Positions 61,926 to 64,000 of a DNA stretch of 64,000 nt are shown here, in pieces. Position 1 is the stretch's first letter; each line of letters begins with the position of its first letter. The translations under genes and the position numbers were made by a program. Under the pieces are notes generated by a model, which was not told the DNA's origin, ran no database searches, and saw only the letters and a program-made list of their open reading frames with translations. The stretch comes from Paraburkholderia humisilvae (GTDB taxonomy: Bacteria; Pseudomonadota; Gammaproteobacteria; Burkholderiales; Burkholderiaceae): assembly GCF_902859855.1 (NCBI RefSeq), contig NZ_CADIKH010000004.1, positions 248,001-312,000 on the forward strand, written 5' to 3'.

Positions 61926-63129
61926 AATCGACATCGCTGCGCCCAAGCGCCCCGCCCATCTGAAACTTGCCGGCATCGTCATCGTGCTGGCGGCCGCCGC
62001 GACCGTCGCGGACGGCATTGCGAGCCGGCTGCATACGCAGCGCGAAGTCGCCGCATGGACCACGCAGCAGGCGCTGCCCACCGTCGCCACGGTGCGGCCG
62101 CAACCGCTCACGGCCACGCAGCAGCTGGTGTTGCCGGGCCACCTCGCCGCGTGGATCAATGCACCGATCTATGCGCGCGTATCCGGCTACCTGCATGCGT
62201 GGTACGCCGATATCGGCACGCCGGTGAAGGCCGGACAACTGCTCGGCGTGATCGATACGCCCGATCTCGATCAGCAGCTCGATCAGGCACGCGCCGATTT
62301 GCAGAAGACGGTCGCGACCGAGAAACTCGCGGTGGTCACCGCGCAACGCTGGACGGAAATGCTGAAGCAGGATTCGGTGTCGCAACAGGAAACCGACGAA
62401 AAGACCAGCGACCTCGCCGCGCAACAGGCAGCGGTTGCCGCCGGGCAGGCCAACGTGAACCGGCTCGAAGCACTCGAATCGTTCAAGCGGATCGTCGCGC
62501 CGTTCGACGGCGTGGTGACCGCACGCGATACCGACGTCGGTGCGCTGATCGATGCAGGGGGCGGCAACCGGCCGCAGCTGTTCACGGTATCCGACGCGCA
62601 ACGATTGCGCCTCTACGTCAGCGTGCCGCAAAGCGAAGCGGCCGCGGTGCGGCCCGGCATGCAGGCGACCCTAACCGTGCCCGAACGGCCGGGCACGACG
62701 TTCAATGCGTCGCTGGTCGATACCGACGATTCGATCACGCCTGCATCGGGCACGCTATTGGTTCAACTGTCCGTCGATAATCACGCGGGGCTGCTTTTTC
62801 CCGGCGAATACACGGAGGTGCGCTTCGCGCTGCCGACCGACGCGCATGCGCTGCAAATCCCCGCGAGCGCGCTGATTTTCCGGCACAACGGCTTGCAGGT
62901 CGCGACACTCGGCCCGCACAATCGCGCCGTGATGAAGCACGTGACGATTGCGAGCGATCTTGGCTCGCATGTCGTGATCGGTTCGGGTCTCACGGCAAGC
63001 GACCGCGTGATCGACAATCCACCGGATTCGCTCGCGGCGGGCGACCTCGTGCGCGTCGCCACGCAGCCGCCTGCGGCGACGACACGCACCGCGGATGCGC
63101 AGACCGACGCGGAGCACGCGCATGGGTAG
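61915..63129 (+). CDS. RND efflux periplasmic adaptor (membrane fusion protein)
   Basis: A 404-residue HlyD-type adaptor. It has an N-terminal membrane anchor (LKLAGIVIVLAAAATVADGIAS), a lipoyl half (VSGYLHAWYADIGTPVKAGQLLGVIDTPDLDQQLDQAR), a coiled-coil hairpin, the second lipoyl half (IVAPFDGVVTARDTDVGALID) and a beta-barrel domain. No lipobox is present. ATG at 61915 lies inside the pump gene end (11-base overlap) after GAAGGAAA. It bridges pump and outer-membrane channel. Confidence 0.92.
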   Translation: MSTEIDIAAPKRPAHLKLAGIVIVLAAAATVADGIASRLHTQREVAAWTTQQALPTVATVRPQPLTATQQLVLPGHLAAWINAPIYARVSGYLHAWYADIGTPVKAGQLLGVIDTPDLDQQLDQARADLQKTVATEKLAVVTAQRWTEMLKQDSVSQQETDEKTSDLAAQQAAVAAGQANVNRLEALESFKRIVAPFDGVVTARDTDVGALIDAGGGNRPQLFTVSDAQRLRLYVSVPQSEAAAVRPGMQATLTVPERPGTTFNASLVDTDDSITPASGTLLVQLSVDNHAGLLFPGEYTEVRFALPTDAHALQIPASALIFRHNGLQVATLGPHNRAVMKHVTIASDLGSHVVIGSGLTASDRVIDNPPDSLAAGDLVRVATQPPAATTRTADAQTDAEHAHG

Positions 63130-64000
63130 GCGGATGTTGCGCCCATCGACGGCATGGACCGTTATTGCGTTACTCGCCGCGGTCGCGTTGGATGCATGCT
63201 CGTTCGCGCCGCCGTATCAGGTGCCACCCACCGCGATACCGACTTCGTTCAAGGAAGGCGGCCCATGGCAGCTGGCACGCCCCGCGGACCGCATTCCGCA
63301 CGACGGCTGGTGGAAGATGTTCCACGATCCGCAACTCGATGCGCTTGAAGCGCGCGTTGACACCGCGAATCCGGACGTCGCGGCGGCGGTCGCGCGTCAC
63401 GATAAGGCAGAGGCGCTGGTCGACCAGACGCGCGCGGGTCTTTTCCCGACCATCGGTTCCAGTCTCGATGTGACACGCGCGCGCCAGTCGGACCGGCGGC
63501 CTTTGCGCGGCGCAAACGAACCGGACAATTTCTATTCGAATACCTTCGCACTGAGCGCCGACTTCGATCTCGACTTATGGGGCAAGGTGCGCAACGAGGT
63601 GAGCGCGGGCCGCGCGAACGCGCAGGCCAGCGCGGACGATCTGGTGTCGCTGCAACTGGATCTGCAAGCGAATCTGGCCGACGACTACTTCACGCTGCGC
63701 GGCTTCGATGAGCAACAGCGGTTGCTGGCCGACGCGGTTGCCACGTATCGTCGCGCGCTTGCGCTGACCCGCAGCCGGCACAGCGGCGGCATCGCATCCG
63801 GACTCGACGTATCGCGCGCCCGTACGCAATTGCAGACGGCCTTGGCCGCGGCCGACGACACGCGTGCACAGCGTGCGTTGCTCGAACATGCGATCGCGAC
63901 GCTGACCGGCACGCCCGCCTCCGACTTTTCACTCGCGCCGGATGCAACCCGCACGAGCCTGCCGTCGATTCCGACCGGCGTGCCGGCCGCGCTGCTGCAA
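63122..64000 (+). CDS. Outer-membrane efflux lipoprotein (NodT family), 3' end beyond window
   Basis: The first 293 codons of an outer-membrane factor, open to the window edge. The signal ends in the lipobox LDAC with Cys26, followed by FAPPYQVPPTAIPTSFKEGG, then WWKMFHDPQLDALEARV, the usual NodT/OprM opening. Helical hairpin segments follow (FALSADFDLDLWGKVRNEVSAGRA). It would form the outer-membrane channel for the pump. ATG at 63122 overlaps the adaptor stop by eight bases. Confidence 0.9.
   Translation, partial: MGRRMLRPSTAWTVIALLAAVALDACSFAPPYQVPPTAIPTSFKEGGPWQLARPADRIPHDGWWKMFHDPQLDALEARVDTANPDVAAAVARHDKAEALVDQTRAGLFPTIGSSLDVTRARQSDRRPLRGANEPDNFYSNTFALSADFDLDLWGKVRNEVSAGRANAQASADDLVSLQLDLQANLADDYFTLRGFDEQQRLLADAVATYRRALALTRSRHSGGIASGLDVSRARTQLQTALAAADDTRAQRALLEHAIATLTGTPASDFSLAPDATRTSLPSIPTGVPAALLQ

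Noticed and set aside
1..64000. CRISPR arrays, tRNA or rRNA genes, insertion sequences and integrases
   Set aside because: None recognised on reading; the only direct repeats found are short and listed as features.

Overview
The window looks like a stretch of chromosome from a high-GC betaproteobacterium of the Burkholderiaceae, most like Burkholderia or Paraburkholderia. The reasons are the overall base composition, Burkholderia-type small families (DUF3563, DUF3597, DUF4148), a 16-strand-type porin, two patatins of the DUF3734 type, and the make-up of the Tad pilus locus. This placement is inference from family content; no rRNA or tRNA gene is present to confirm it. No integrase, insertion sequence, CRISPR array or tRNA was seen.

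Layout. 1-5200: glycogen metabolism (glgA and glgX, convergent) and a single-domain response regulator. 5209-8859: two adjacent, related proteins of unknown function built from repeated helix-turn-helix-like units behind a disordered head and a shared N-terminal module. This is the least explained part of the window. 8975-10183: a patatin. 10327-24205: a complete-looking Tad/Flp pilus locus on the minus strand, in transcription order flp, tadV, an extra AAA+ ATPase, rcpC, rcpA, a small lipoprotein, tadZ, tadA, tadB, tadC, two tadE-like pseudopilins, tadG and a small membrane protein. No TadD-like gene is present. 25278-26750: a divergent sigma-54 enhancer-binding regulator. Between it and flp lie a textbook -24/-12 promoter aimed at flp, a weaker second one, and two operator-like palindromes, so the pilus is probably under sigma-54 control.

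26940-28095 is an AT-rich patch carrying an orphan isopenicillin-N-synthase-like oxygenase, probably acquired. 28383-41732 holds a DHA2 drug exporter, a YbiO-like mechanosensitive channel, an OmpR/EnvZ-type pair divergent from a porin, two small DUF proteins, a squalene/phytoene synthase, and an operon for ketone-body/PHB metabolism (adc, bdhA, patatin).

42504-46621 is a DNA-repair operon, a FAN1-type VRR-NUC nuclease overlapping an XPD/DinG-type helicase with a fused PD-(D/E)XK nuclease. A perfect LexA (SOS) box overlaps its promoter. 46721-55638 holds a second multidrug exporter, a chemotaxis receptor, an orphan NuoM-like proton-pump subunit, an LD-carboxypeptidase-like peptidase and an oxalate/formate-type transporter. 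55770 to the right edge holds small unknown proteins, a LysR regulator, an OmpR-type regulator, and an RND efflux operon (pump, adaptor, outer-membrane factor) cut off by the window end.

Start sites were chosen by looking for ribosome-binding sites, so several genes are shorter than their longest open frame.
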